Assembly: GCA_027575765.1 (NCBI GenBank)
Contig: JANBPT010000837.1
Span: 1-21,361, forward strand
Source of the DNA: Tieghemiomyces parasiticus
Lineage: Eukaryota > Kickxellomycota > Dimargaritomycetes > Dimargaritales > Dimargaritaceae
Direction: 5' to 3'
Length of the DNA: 21,361 nucleotides
Positions 1-9,624 of this stretch are shown piece by piece. The position numbers and the translations under genes are program-made. Below the pieces are notes generated by a model. That model had not been told where the DNA came from, did no database searches, and worked only from the letters and a program-made list of their open reading frames with translations. Position 1 is the stretch's first letter; the number at the start of each line of letters is the position of its first letter.

Positions 1-2144
1 GCAATGTCCCCGCGTGTCCATGCACCCTCTCTCTCGCTCTTTCTGGCACCACCCACTTTGCCTAAGCTCTGGGACTCCGCGGCGAAGGGACTGTGCACTC
101 TGTCTTGCAGAGATAGCCAGCTTGCTTCCACTTTGTCACCATTAGGCTATTATTGAGCCTCTCCACGTGCTGTTCATGTGAGGATGATGGATTGTACCGT
201 ACGGCTGCTATGCAATCGATGCTACTCCTCATCCCATTTCAATGGTTATCAGTGCGATCCCCCCAGCCTTAGAAGACTGGGCGCCATGGCATTTTGGCTT
301 TGCCAAGGTTTACCAGTGGTGGCAAGGACGGTGCCTGGATGGTGTAGCATGAGCGGTGCATGACATACATACACCATCTCTGGTCCAATATGCAAAGCGT
401 TTTCGTGCTCCCAGCCAACCTAATACAACTGAGGCTCACCCCAGGACGCCCCCTTGTGGGGACACTACCTTTACGGACCAACAGCAATCCATCGAATAAA
501 GGGTCAGTCAGCCTTGCAGACTGTCCTTATTCTCCTATCTTTTCTCTTTTTTCGTTAGGGCACTCCCTCCCTCACCGCTTACCCCACGCCTGCACTCACC
601 CTTTGCTGCGCACGGGCTCTCTATTTTTCATTTTCCTCCGTTTTTCTGGTTCCCCACATACCAGTGTGACCAGGCTAGGTGATCCTCCTTTATTATGTGC
701 CGTGTTATATCCAGTAAATTGCCGTGCTGGTAATAATATCCAACAGCTTCCATCGTAGATTAGCGTGATCGTTTGGTAAAATAGTGTGGTGGATGGTCCA
801 GCCCCCCCCCCCGGGTAAGTCACTGACACACCAACCGAATGAAAGCCATGCAGCGGCGGCGGAACCAACGGTGGACACTCGCCTCTGATGAGTCCTCCGA
901 CTAAGGCTCATGGTTCCGCCTAGTGCAAGAGCCGGTGGTTTAGCAGAACCACCGGTTAGGTATTATGTTTGGGAAATCGACTTCCCCTCACTCATTGGGC
1001 TTCTCCTTTTCTATATTCTGCGCACATTCCTCTCCACTTAACTGTATCTCGCTACCCGCACTTGCCTTGCTTTGTTTGTTTATTCTGTTTGGCATGCTCG
1101 CCAGCAACCCCCCTCGGTCTTTCTTCTAGTTGCTCCCCTACCCGGGACACACGCCCCGTCATAGCCTGACGCTACGGTAACTGCTAGCATGCATGCAGTA
1201 GGCGCCGCCTGGAAGCAGCCGCGTGGGTCGACCAATGGATTGGAACTTTAATGGTCTATAAAGTCTATTTGTGCCACCGCTGTTGTAACAGGTCGTTGAC
1301 CGGTTTGTAGCACATGACTCTTGTGGCTCGGCAGATGTACGTCCCACCGGCGCCTCGCAGGTGGCCGACGAGGTTGGTTTTAGCGTCTCTACTGCCCTCG
1401 AAAAAGTAAACAATTTAAACCGTTCGGGGGGGGTGTATCGAGCACTACGTACCAGTGGTTACGGCAAGAGCGGCGGTTTCTAAGGTGGGGTGGGGCTAGA
1501 CGGGCTGGCATCGTACACACCACAGTTACTGACTAGCCTCGCCCCTGCCCTACCGGAACTCCCTTCACGCGACATTCTGGCAGCCGCACCTATATCCAAC
1601 CGACAAGCACGGCCCGAACAGCCGTAGGAAGGCCGTCGAAGAGCGTGGGACGACAGCCGGTCTATCTTCGAATACAGATCAAGCATGCCCCAAGCGACCC
1701 GCCATGAGAGGTCGCCCTGCGAACCACCCACGAGTCCGTCCTGCCTGTTAGGCCTCTATGCTGACGACCTCAGTTCAGCCCTTTTTTGGCTGCATTTACA
1801 CACCACCCACGATGCCCCCCTGCTGGTATGCGTTGTCAGACCTCACCCCCGTCCTCCGCTGACCCGCATCCCCACCGCCTGGGCCTCTCATATACCCCAG
1901 CGGATAATCAGGCCCACTCGAAACATCCAGCTTTCCTTGCCCTCTCACACCACTACGGTCTCACCTTAAGCATTCTCTAGCTACGAGACGTTCCCCAGAG
2001 ACCGTTCGCATTGGCCGACCCTTCTTTTTTTACCCCCCCCCTATTTCTCCCATTTCTAGCACACTCCTCCCTTTTCGTGTACTTGGCCGCCATTGCCCAC
2101 GGTCTACCTCTCAAACGGCGCATTCATACCCCTTGTTAGACGCC
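1..2144. other. Gene-free region upstream of RMD5
   Basis: I found no supportable coding region here. Open frames on both strands are short, lack a consistent G/C third-position bias and match no family I recognise. The stretch holds long pyrimidine-rich blocks, especially 1000-1150 and 1780-2100, an 11-base C run at 802-812, a G run near 1426 and a C run near 2033. The one organised element is the inverted-repeat block at 858-957, listed separately. The last 150 bases before 2145 are CT-rich, as in front of other genes in this window, and probably form the RMD5 promoter and leader. Confidence 0.6.
858..957. repeat. Two adjacent perfect stem-loops, candidate structured element
   Basis: A 10-bp perfect inverted repeat (GGCGGAACCA at 858-867, TGGTTCCGCC at 911-920) encloses 43 bases. 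Eleven bases later a second perfect 9-bp stem (CCGGTGGTT at 932-940, AACCACCGG at 947-955) closes a six-base loop, TAGCAG, and can be extended outward by one G-T and one A-T pair. The first loop can fold internally: ATGAG at 888-892 pairs with CTCAT at 907-911 (sharing base 911 with the outer stem), with CCT/AGG pairing inside. The same loop carries CTGATGAGTCC from 885, the opening of a hammerhead ribozyme core, but the GAA expected after stem II is not there. A non-coding RNA, a mobile-element relic or a DNA cruciform are all possible. Confidence 0.55.
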
Positions 2145-4184
2145 ATGGACGCCGTCGTTGCCGACATTGACAAGCTTGCCGAGAAGCAGCAGGCCAATGA
2201 CCTGCTCGTCGAAAGCTTACTCGACCAGGTCGTTGCCCTCGTTGCTACCGCCCAGTCCCAGGTGCTAGCAGGTAAGTGATGCGTGCAACCCCCTCCAAAC
2301 TGCCAATGCCATTGGATGACGACGGTCCCGCACGGCTGCCCAACGCTCCGTTAGCCAACATACCCTTATTCGCCACACTGCTTATGCCCCCCTACTGCCC
2401 GCAGAGTCAGGCAATGTTCCCCTGGAGCTTATCAAACTCGAGTCCAGCCTCAAGAAGCTGACATCCAAGGCTACCGAAAAGCACAAGGAGCTCTACGGCC
2501 ACATGAGTAAGCACGGCAAGCTCATCGATAAGGTGAGAATTAGCCTGGCGTGCCCTTGGCCCCTCCCCAATGACGTCGAATTGCAACACCGGCTAAGGCC
2601 CCTGGCTAGTTCACCCTTAGCTCACCCAACCGACCATTTTCACCAACCCTTCTGTAACTGGCACAGGCCTTCAAGCTCAGTTTAAGCGACATCAAGGGCT
2701 CCCCGGAGTTTGAGAGCGAGGAGTCGCTAATCGTGACGGCCATCGCCCTCGACTTTATCCGCCAGGGCCAGTTCGATCTATGCAACTCTATCATGAAGGT
2801 AGGGCCCTTAAAGTTCCCCCCGCCCTTCACGACGCTACTGTCGGGGAGGGGGGGGGGGCGCCCAGTAACGCTGACCGACCAGTCGACCATGCCGTATTCC
2901 GTTTCTCCAGCGATATCTAACTAACAGGGCACCAATCTGCATTCACTCGGTTTGCTCTGCGTTTCTAGGAGGCCGGCCTGGAGGTGCCTGAGGATATCCA
3001 GATGGGATTCCAGGATATGTTCGCCATCTTGGCCGCCCTGCGGCAGCATGAGGTTAAGCCAGCCTTGACCTGGGCCGAAACCCACCGGGATGTCCTGGGA
3101 GCGGTGGGCGTCGACCTTGAGTTCAGCATCCACAAGATGCGCTTTATCCACCTACTCACCCACGGTCAGCCCTTCGAGGCGTTACAGTACGCCAAAAAGT
3201 ATATCGCGCCGTTCAGCGCCCGAGACAAGTATTTTAGACGTAAGCAACACTTTTATCGATTGGCCCGGCTTACAGGGGCGGCCGTCGGGTAGATGGCCCG
3301 GCGCACCATCGATCGCCCCGATAGAACGGAGTCTAACCACCGGTTACCTTGGCGCATTTTATCACGCTGACCAACCCAGAGATCAAGAAGCTATCGTGTG
3401 CAGTGCTCTACACCAACGGCCTGGAGGGCTCGCCGTACGAGGATCTGCTTTCACCCAACCTGTGGACCCAACTTGAGCACTACTTTACGTCCAGTTTCTG
3501 CCGGACACTGGGTCTCGCAGACCGGAGTCCGCTATACCTCAGGCAAGTACAAGCTTCCTACCATGGGTTATGGGATGACGGAGGAGTAGAATGGCTGAGT
3601 GTCGCTACGCGCAACCACCTAACTGTACCCCACTCGTTTACTACTTGCCCCCCCCTCTCCCTTCAATCTTTCTCTTCGCCTTCCTCCCCCTCTTTCCCCA
3701 GTGCCACGGTGGGTGTCATGGCGTTGCCCGCCATCATCAAGCTATCCAACCTCATGAAGGAGCGGCGGACCGAGTGGAGTCAGCAAGACGAATTGCCGGT
3801 AAGCTACCACGCATCAGATTGCGGTGTCGTGAAGTTGGCCCTGTGGATACGCCTCCCACCGGATATATACCGAACGTCGGCTGATAACCCTATGCCCTCC
3901 ACGTATACGCCCTGTCTTCACACATTGGCTTCGTTTCGCAGATTGAGGTGACGCTACCCGAAGACCTCCGCTTCCACTCCACGTTCATCTGCCCAGTGTC
4001 CAAGGAACGGACGACAGAAGACAACCCGCCCATGATGCTGCCCTGCGGCCACGTCATCTCCCGCGAGAGCCTGAGCCGGCTGTACAAGTCCATCCGCGGG
4101 GGTAATACCGACACCACGCGCTTCAAGTGCCCGTACTGCCCCGTGCACGCGACGGCTAAGGAGGCCGAACGGGTGTATTTCTGA
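2145..4184 (+). CDS. RMD5: RMD5/GID2-type RING subunit of the GID/CTLH E3 ubiquitin ligase
   Basis: Seven exons: 2145-2271, 2405-2532, 2667-2798, 2969-3239, 3380-3542, 3702-3798, 3942-4184, coding 386 residues, close to human RMND5A (about 390). A LisH-like segment lies near residues 104-135, CTLH near 140-198 and a CRA-like segment follows. The C-terminal degenerate Gid-type RING shows Cys323, the Cys341-Gly-His343 motif and CPYC at 369-372, ending in the family's aromatic residue. In yeast this subunit pairs with Gid9/Fyv10 to ubiquitinate gluconeogenic enzymes; that role is inferred from the family. Exon joins were chosen by frame and family alignment. The 3239/3380 join gives RQIKK, matching the DIQ/EIQ region of homologues; reading the upstream open frame instead would need an absent AG. 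Intron 5 is GC-AG. Product identity is secure and exon edges are very likely correct. No clear poly(A) signal was seen downstream. Confidence 0.93.
3543..3701 (+). other. RMD5: GC-AG intron within RMD5
   Basis: The donor reads CAG|GCAAGT and the acceptor CCCCAG|TG. Splicing here joins AG to T as a serine codon and gives PLYLSATVGVMALP, which matches the PLSVSFSAGCVALPA region of human RMND5A. The nearby GT at 3549 would end the exon in a different phase and put the next exon out of frame. CAG|GCAAGT is the recognised consensus for GC-AG introns. The other twelve introns I modelled in this window use GT donors. Confidence 0.85.
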
Positions 4185-6080
4185 TTGAGCCCGGCATAGT
4201 TCCAGATGGGCGTAGCCCAGTACTGGGCCATTGACTGGCGGCTATTCACGCCCCCCTCCCCTCCTTTTACTTCCCCTGTACACCACGCGCTTTAATCCCC
4301 TCTCCCCATAGCTAGCTTCTAAATCACATTGTTGCCAAATCCACCCCTTTATTTCATTTTACGACCGGTTGTAGCGAGACCTTGTGTTCGGGGAGAACTT
4401 CTGAGCTCTGTCGTTCAAGACAGCCAGTACGGACAAAGGGTAGCCCGCGGGGAGTCGGGGGGGGTGGGCGTCGCATGGAACTTGTGTAGGTGAGTGACGC
4501 CCGCCAAAGGCTGGATGCTGCAATGTAGGGGGCTGGTGGCCTGAAGGCAATTAGTGTGATAGGCAGTCGTGTCTCGGCACCCACCGGCATTAGCCTAAAC
4601 GTAGGTAGCCAATCAGCTCAGACGGAACCAACAACGTGCGGGCTTCGCCCATATCACCAGCTCGGCCTTCGTCCGGAAGGGCGCGTTCATGCCCGCGTGA
4701 TGAGGCTATGTGGGAGTGGATGGAAGGTCGACGCACTGCGGCCCGAAGTACCAAGTATGACACGTCGTGTGATCGGGCCAGTGTGTGTGGGGGGGGGACG
4801 AGTCACACGTGTGCCTCATTTGTCGTCGGTTTAGGGGCTATAGCGGGTAGGCCGCAAGATCTTGGAGATCTCACTACTCCCCTCACCAAGCCAATTGTAC
4901 GGAGCATCACAACTTGGGTGCAAAAGGAGGCCGTGGAGCTTGCAAGAACTGCCTAACGCAGGATCGGAGGTACCTTCTTTTTTTGTCTGTGTAGGCTTAC
5001 CCGCGATCGCCACCTCCTGGGGAACCGTAAGTGGCGGAGGCCCAGCGGTATTTGCTGCCCCCCCCCCATCTGCTACACAAAGCTTAAAACGAGATGGACA
5101 TCGTTGCAGGCAATCATGTGGCCACTTGACCCCCATTGTTTAGGCTGCCAATCAATTTGCCACTGGTTGTAGGTGAAAAATTATGTTCGACAATATATGT
5201 GTTGGCACGAATGAAGGAAAGGTCTGGCCTTGACCAAGGGTTAGGCGCTAGACGCAGAAGGGCTGGGATGGGTCGTAGCTATACCTAAAGACACACACGC
5301 CAGTACCCGCCTGATCCAGGGGTGAACTTGGCAGGCCCGGCGTTGGAGGAGGGGCACCGTGCGGACAGGGTTCTATTGATGCCTCCTTATCAGGGCTCCT
5401 GACATGTCTTTCCAATCGGCACGCCAACGAGCCACCCCTTGGCTGCAGGTGGCACAGTAATTAGGCACGTATAACTTGCGAGCGACAAGCGGCCCAGTTC
5501 CCCCCCCCTCCCCGCCCTATGACGTACTCGCGTCCACGAACCCTGACCGAACACAATGCGCCTCGGGGCTCCATCTGCACTTCGGCAGTAGGTCGGACCA
5601 CATAGCAAGCGCCCCGTCCACTCCAGCTGCCATAAACCATCCGCCCTCCGCCTCCACATGACCGACGTACAGGACGGACTGCGCAGGGTGGTGAATAAGA
5701 GATCCGAGTGATTCAGGGAGACAAAGAACCCGGGGCAACGTCTGGCCGTTGGTGTGCAAAAGGGACGCGGCAGGTGCCAGGCCGGGCCGGGCGGGGCCAG
5801 TCGCTCATCCGCACCATCATTGGGACTGAGGCTTGGCTTGCCACCCTCTGGCTCTCGCACCCGTGGCATCCTCCACGAATTCCGGTTCGCAGCTTGAGCC
5901 TGCTGCCAGAGTCACTCTTTTGCGGATCCTCGGGTCGCTGTGTGACGAAAGAAGGCGCGGCTGTAGCGCTGGCCTGGCCCCCTTCTCTCCTTCTCTTCCA
6001 ACAGTGCCCGCCTACACCTAAGGTCTCGCCTGCAGGCTGAACCGCCCTCCGCCGGCGTGCCGCACGACACCTTGGTGCGC
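4185..6080. other. Gene-poor interval downstream of RMD5
   Basis: About 1.9 kb with no convincing gene. Several open frames of 60-160 codons exist on both strands (the longest about 5390-5869, minus), but they overlap each other, are rich in Arg, Pro, Ser and Gly as expected from translating GC-rich non-coding DNA, and show no family motif. G or C runs of 7-9 bases occur near 4458, 4790, 5059 and 5502. A ten-base palindrome, CACACGTGTG, lies near 4804. The first part presumably contains the RMD5 3' untranslated region. Confidence 0.5.
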
Positions 6081-6088
6081 TATAAATA
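6081..6088 (+). promoter_or_regulatory. Consensus TATA box
   Basis: TATAAATA preceded by GC-rich sequence and followed by a CT-rich stretch is a textbook plus-strand TATA box. The first ATG downstream is at 6181, 93 bases on, and opens a 73-codon frame with no recognisable product. A strong donor sequence, AAG|GTAAGC, occurs at 6617. The box could drive a short unrecognised gene in 6181-6845, or a distal, intron-containing leader of the endopolyphosphatase gene that starts at 7340. Confidence 0.5.
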
Positions 6089-6180
6089 GCCACCTGGTCG
6101 CCCAGACCCCATATCTACCCTACCTACCTTCTCCCCGCCAAACCCCACTGCATATTTTTAGTCTTCCACGCTAGACGCCC

Positions 6181-6402
6181 ATGTGCCGCTTTGCCAATAC
6201 TTCCTCCCTCAGTCCTCCGCCAGCACACTCCACACCGTCAGCTTATTCGCCGATCGAAACCCGCCATCTGTCTGCCAAGTTTCATATTGCCGCTTCGCTA
6301 GTTTTAGAATTGCCCCCCTCCCTTCTTCCTCCCAGCGCCCCTTGCCAACTGGTCTCCTCGATCTCGCACGCCCGCACCAATTTCCCTCTGTTGTCAACCT
6401 AG
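6181..6402 (+). CDS. Short open frame after the TATA box, unrecognised
   Basis: This 73-codon frame opens at the first and only ATG between the TATA box at 6081 and the donor-like site at 6617. The predicted peptide is rich in Ser, Pro, Ala and Leu and has no domain, membrane segment or motif I recognise. It could be a small gene, an upstream open reading frame in a long leader, or chance. Its third positions are not clearly biased. Position after a good TATA box is the only reason to list it. Confidence 0.15.
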   Translation: MCRFANTSSLSPPPAHSTPSAYSPIETRHLSAKFHIAASLVLELPPSLLPPSAPCQLVSSISHARTNFPLLST

Positions 6403-6635
6403 TCAAGGCTGCCATACCCCTCATCAAAACCATTTCTATCCGCCTGCTCTTGCAGAACCCCATACCCTGCACCTTTGCATATATATTTTTTATTACCGAC
6501 CCTTGTGCTGCAGCTTCCAGAATTATTGTGGGACTGCTTCTAGAGTTTTTTTTTTGTTTTTTTGCGTACATCACTGTCCGTCGCTTCCGTGCATTATCGA
6601 TCTATTACGCTTTAAGGTAAGCTCCATACCATTAG

Positions 6636-6845
6636 CCGGTCTCCCTCCTATTGGGCACCATCTGGTCCACTTATTGGACCGACGGCTGTGACGTACTCGA
6701 CCACCCGATGACGTTGGGCGACGAGCTAGCATGGTACACAACCCCGGCAACGAACGTTCGCATTGAGTTCACCATGTATGGGAAGATGCCGGAAAACGCC
6801 TCGAACTGCACTATGTCCAATGAGCTACTAAGGCTTCTGTACTAA
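6636..6845 (+). CDS. Orphan codon-biased open segment, possible terminal exon
   Basis: From the CCATTAG acceptor-like site ending at 6635 to the TAA at 6843-6845 the frame is open for 69 codons. About three quarters of third positions are G or C, as in the confirmed genes here and unlike most non-coding frames nearby. The first in-frame ATG is at 6708, leaving 45 residues that end in LLRLLY. The peptide contains two Cys, several Trp and Tyr and one possible N-glycosylation site, and matches no family I know. The GTAAGC donor at 6617 is only 19 bases upstream, too close to pair with this acceptor, so no upstream exon can be assigned. It may be a real exon, a gene relic or chance. Confidence 0.25.
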   Translation, partial: PVSLLLGTIWSTYWTDGCDVLDHPMTLGDELAWYTTPATNVRIEFTMYGKMPENASNCTMSNELLRLLY

Positions 6846-7339
6846 CCCAACGGACTTGGTTATGCGTTGCTCGCCCCGCCCCCTCCTTCATCGCCGTCTC
6901 ACCCCTCCTAGTAGGCTGCTGCAACGGCTCAGCGACAGCCCCTCTAGCCAACCAGCACCTCCACGTGAAGCTGCTATCTCCTGCGGTCACTGGACTGACC
7001 ATCCCGCTTTTCGTTTCGGAGCCAGCCCCAGCTCTGCCACCCTCCCCTCCCTCCCCCTCGGGCGACCTATTGCTGACAACTCCGACTTCAGCCGTTTGAG
7101 ACTTTGCCCCTAGCATCCCCTGCCCTTTTCCAGGTACGTGCCCTTGCTGGACGCGCGCCCTCCTGTTTTTTTATATAGTCTCCCCTCGCTTCCCTCGGCC
7201 TTCGGTTAAACGTCATTTGCCGCAAACGACTACCTATACTTGCGATACTAACTATAACCTATTCCGCCTGCCTTGTTCACAACCGGTTGTCCTCTGGTCT
7301 AGCCCATTCTCCGCATCAACTTTCCCATTCCCCTGCCCC
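6846..7339. promoter_or_regulatory. Promoter and leader region of the endopolyphosphatase gene
   Basis: CT-rich non-coding sequence directly upstream of the PPN1-like start. A TATA-like TTTTATATAG lies near 7168-7178, about 165 bases before the ATG at 7340, and is the most likely proximal promoter element. An acceptor-like TTTTCCAG ends near 7133 and could close a leader intron begun at the GTAAGC of 6617, but this is conjecture. No other element is evident. Confidence 0.35.
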
Positions 7340-9200
7340 ATGGAACACGACCCGTTACTCAAGAGGGCTCCGGCCCAGCCCACCGGACCCAGCGCCCGCA
7401 CCCGCAGCCGGGTGGTCTGCGCCGTGGGCGGCTTGCTCATCGGCGCCGGCCTGGCCTTACTCTGGCATGCGGCCAGCCCCATCACCGTTGGGGTCCCCGC
7501 GGCGGACCGCTCCACCCCACCCGCAGCCCTGGCCATACAGCAGCGGCCCCAAGGCGACACACTGCACCTCAGGGGTAACTTTTTGCACGTGACCGATCTC
7601 CACCTGGACTCCAACTACCTCCCGGGGGCCACCCTCGACTCGTATTGTCACCGGCCCCCTAAGAAGCACCAGGAGTCTGGCGTGGTATCAGGCCAGTTCG
7701 GTGCCCCCGTCTCCAGCTGCGACTCGCCCGCCAGCCTCATCGATATCACCTTTAACTGGATCAATCGGACCGTCCATGACCAGCTGGACTTTGTCGTGTT
7801 TACCGGGGACAGTGCCAGGTAGGTTTGTTTGGCCGCGCGTGTTGACGGTAGGGGCGACCTGTTGGGTTGACGGTGTCCCCAACCCCCTCTCCCACAGGTT
7901 GCCTGAGCCGCGAGGAGGGTGGGGTTGGGGCGACTCCGTTTATAGCGCCAACACATCGTCGTTCTATGACCGCATGACCCACTCTCACCGCATGTATTCT
8001 TTCTTTTCCACCCCTACCTCCCTTAGGCACGAGCGCGACGAAAAGTTGCCGCGGAGCGTCGAGGAGGTCACTATTCTCAACCGGTACATCGCCTCCAAAT
8101 TCATGGCGGTGCTTGACCCAATCAAGGTACCGGTCATCCACGTCGTGGGCAACAATGACATTGAACCCCACAATATGCTGGAGCCGGGTCCGAACCGTAT
8201 GCTGGAGGGTTTGTATCAGGCCTGGAAGGAGTATATCCCAGATGATCAGCGAGACACCTACCTTACGATGGGGTACTATACCCGGGAGCTCGTCCCGGGG
8301 CGCTTGCGGGCGGTAGCTCTGAACACCCAGTGGTTTTATAGTTCCAACGACTTTGTTGGCGCCTGCCGAAAGTCGCACCATCCGGGGTCCCGCCAGCTTC
8401 GGTGGCTCGAGGACATCCTGCGGCAGGCGGCGTCCTCGGACACCGACGGCCAGGAGGGGGTGATCATTGTTGGTCACGTGGCCCCCGAGGATGGCGACTA
8501 TTTTAACTCGTGCTATAAACAGTACGCGCGTCTGGTCGCCCGGTACCGCGACACCATTCGTGGCCAGTTTTTCGGGCACAACAACAAGGACCACTTCTAC
8601 TTTCTGGCGGGCGACGGCAAGGCCCGTCGGACTCGTACCTCTGGTAAGCCCGCCCGCTCCGAAATCGGCATTGCCGCTGACCAGCCCGTCCACGTGGCCC
8701 GTCGCGTCCCCTCTGTGATCAAGGAACTGCTGCACCACTACCGCGCAGTGTGGGCCGACCGTGACCGCACGCAGTTCACCGTGCTCAATGTGGCGCCGTC
8801 GGTGGTTCCCGTGTACAACCCAGCCATCCGGGTGATGAAGTACCAGGTGGCTGACGGCACCATCCCCGCCCGCCGCACCCCGGCCGCCGGCGATCTGGTC
8901 CACATTACCCAGCACCAGCAAACTCCGTCCACCCTGCCGTTTGCCACCATGCTCGATTACGATCAGTTCTGGCTCAACCTGACCGCCGCCAACGACGAGT
9001 TTGACAACGCACAAAGCCCCGGCTACTACCCAGACTATGAGCTACTCTACTCGGCCCGCCGACAGTACGACATACCCGACCTCACTTTCGAGTCCTACCT
9101 CGATATGAGCTACCGGATGGTGCACAATGTCACCTTACGCCGCCAGTTTGCCGAGTTCTTTTGCGTCATGGCCGGGCTCCAGGAGGATTCCTACCTCTGA
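7340..9200 (+). CDS. PPN1: PPN1-like vacuolar endopolyphosphatase (calcineurin-like metallophosphatase)
   Basis: Two exons, 7340-7818 and 8027-9200, give 550 residues. Ppn1 cuts long inorganic polyphosphate chains inside the fungal vacuole after delivery as a type II membrane protein. Visible support: a short cytosolic N-terminus ending in basic residues, one hydrophobic segment at about 25-43, then metallophosphatase motifs DLH (86-88), TGDSAR (155-160), GNND (201-204), GH at 309-310 and GHNNKDHF (343-350). Conserved cysteines occur in SYCHR and SSCDSP. The splice joins AG to G so that GDSAR runs into HERDEKLPRS, the order seen in Ppn1 proteins. The start is in CCCC-ATGG context. It is shorter than the 674-residue yeast protein, mostly after the catalytic domain. 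Acid sphingomyelinase-like phosphodiesterases share the fold, but GDSARH plus GHNNKDHF favour Ppn1. Confidence 0.9.
7819..8026 (+). other. PPN1: PPN1 intron with a second in-frame acceptor
   Basis: The donor is CCAG|GTAGGT. The preferred acceptor CCCTTAG ends at 8026 behind a long T/C tract. A second acceptor, CCCACAG, ends at 7897 in the same phase. The 129 bases between them are open in the coding frame, so using the upstream site would insert 43 residues rich in Gly, Trp and Ser directly after TGDSA, next to the active site. Confidence 0.7.
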
Positions 9201-9624
9201 CCGCTGCGTCGTGGCCGTTATGGAGGTCTACCCGCTATTTGGCTTTATCCCACCTTCACTTATTTACTGGATTTGTTTGGTGTTACGACCAGATTGTATT
9301 TTAACTTCCTTTTTTCTTGCACTGACGATAGTTGCACACCCTCTAATGTGCCGTACAACGAATACATGGAACTAAGCTCCTCGCTGCTTTGACCCCGCCC
9401 CCCCCTCATTTTTGTTTGCTTATTAATATAGTACATCGTATTGCTTGACACCATGTGGCCCCCCTCATGTATTTATTTTCACTGAAAGTAGATTTTCCGG
9501 GCCAGACTAGACACGAAGGAGGGTTGGGGGGAGGGGGCGACAGCCACGACCTATTACCCAGCGTATCATGTCGACCCCACGTATGGCGCCCCCACCCGTC
9601 GCCATGTGGCCAGAAGAGACTAAC
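9201..9624. other. Convergent 3' intergenic region between PPN1 and SF3A1
   Basis: The two neighbouring genes end toward each other 424 bases apart, so this stretch must carry both 3' untranslated regions. It is AT-richer than the genes up to about 9480. On the plus side I see only an AT-rich TATTAATATA near 9421 and no exact AATAAA. The minus-strand signal is listed separately. No gene is visible. Confidence 0.6.
9472..9477 (-). terminator. Poly(A) signal AATAAA for SF3A1
   Basis: TTTATT on the plus strand reads AATAAA on the minus strand, about 150 bases after the SF3A1 stop codon. It lies in an AT-rich pocket, which fits a cleavage and polyadenylation site. Confidence 0.45.

Noticed and set aside
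870..957. tRNA or complete hammerhead ribozyme in the stem-loop block
   Set aside because: No T-arm GTTCRA motif or cloverleaf geometry, and the hammerhead GAA core and cleavage triplet are missing.
3090..3476. Unspliced frames reading through RMD5 intron 4
   Set aside because: Reading through requires abandoning the CTLH/CRA alignment; the 3239/3380 splice restores family sequence exactly in phase.
5390..5869. 159-codon open frame on the minus strand
   Set aside because: Low-complexity Arg/Pro/Gly/Ser composition, no motif, overlapping open frames on the other strand and no third-position bias; typical of GC-rich non-coding DNA.
7800..9014. 404-codon open frame antisense to PPN1
   Set aside because: It lies over a strongly supported coding exon and is the usual antisense shadow of G/C-ending codons; no domain is visible.
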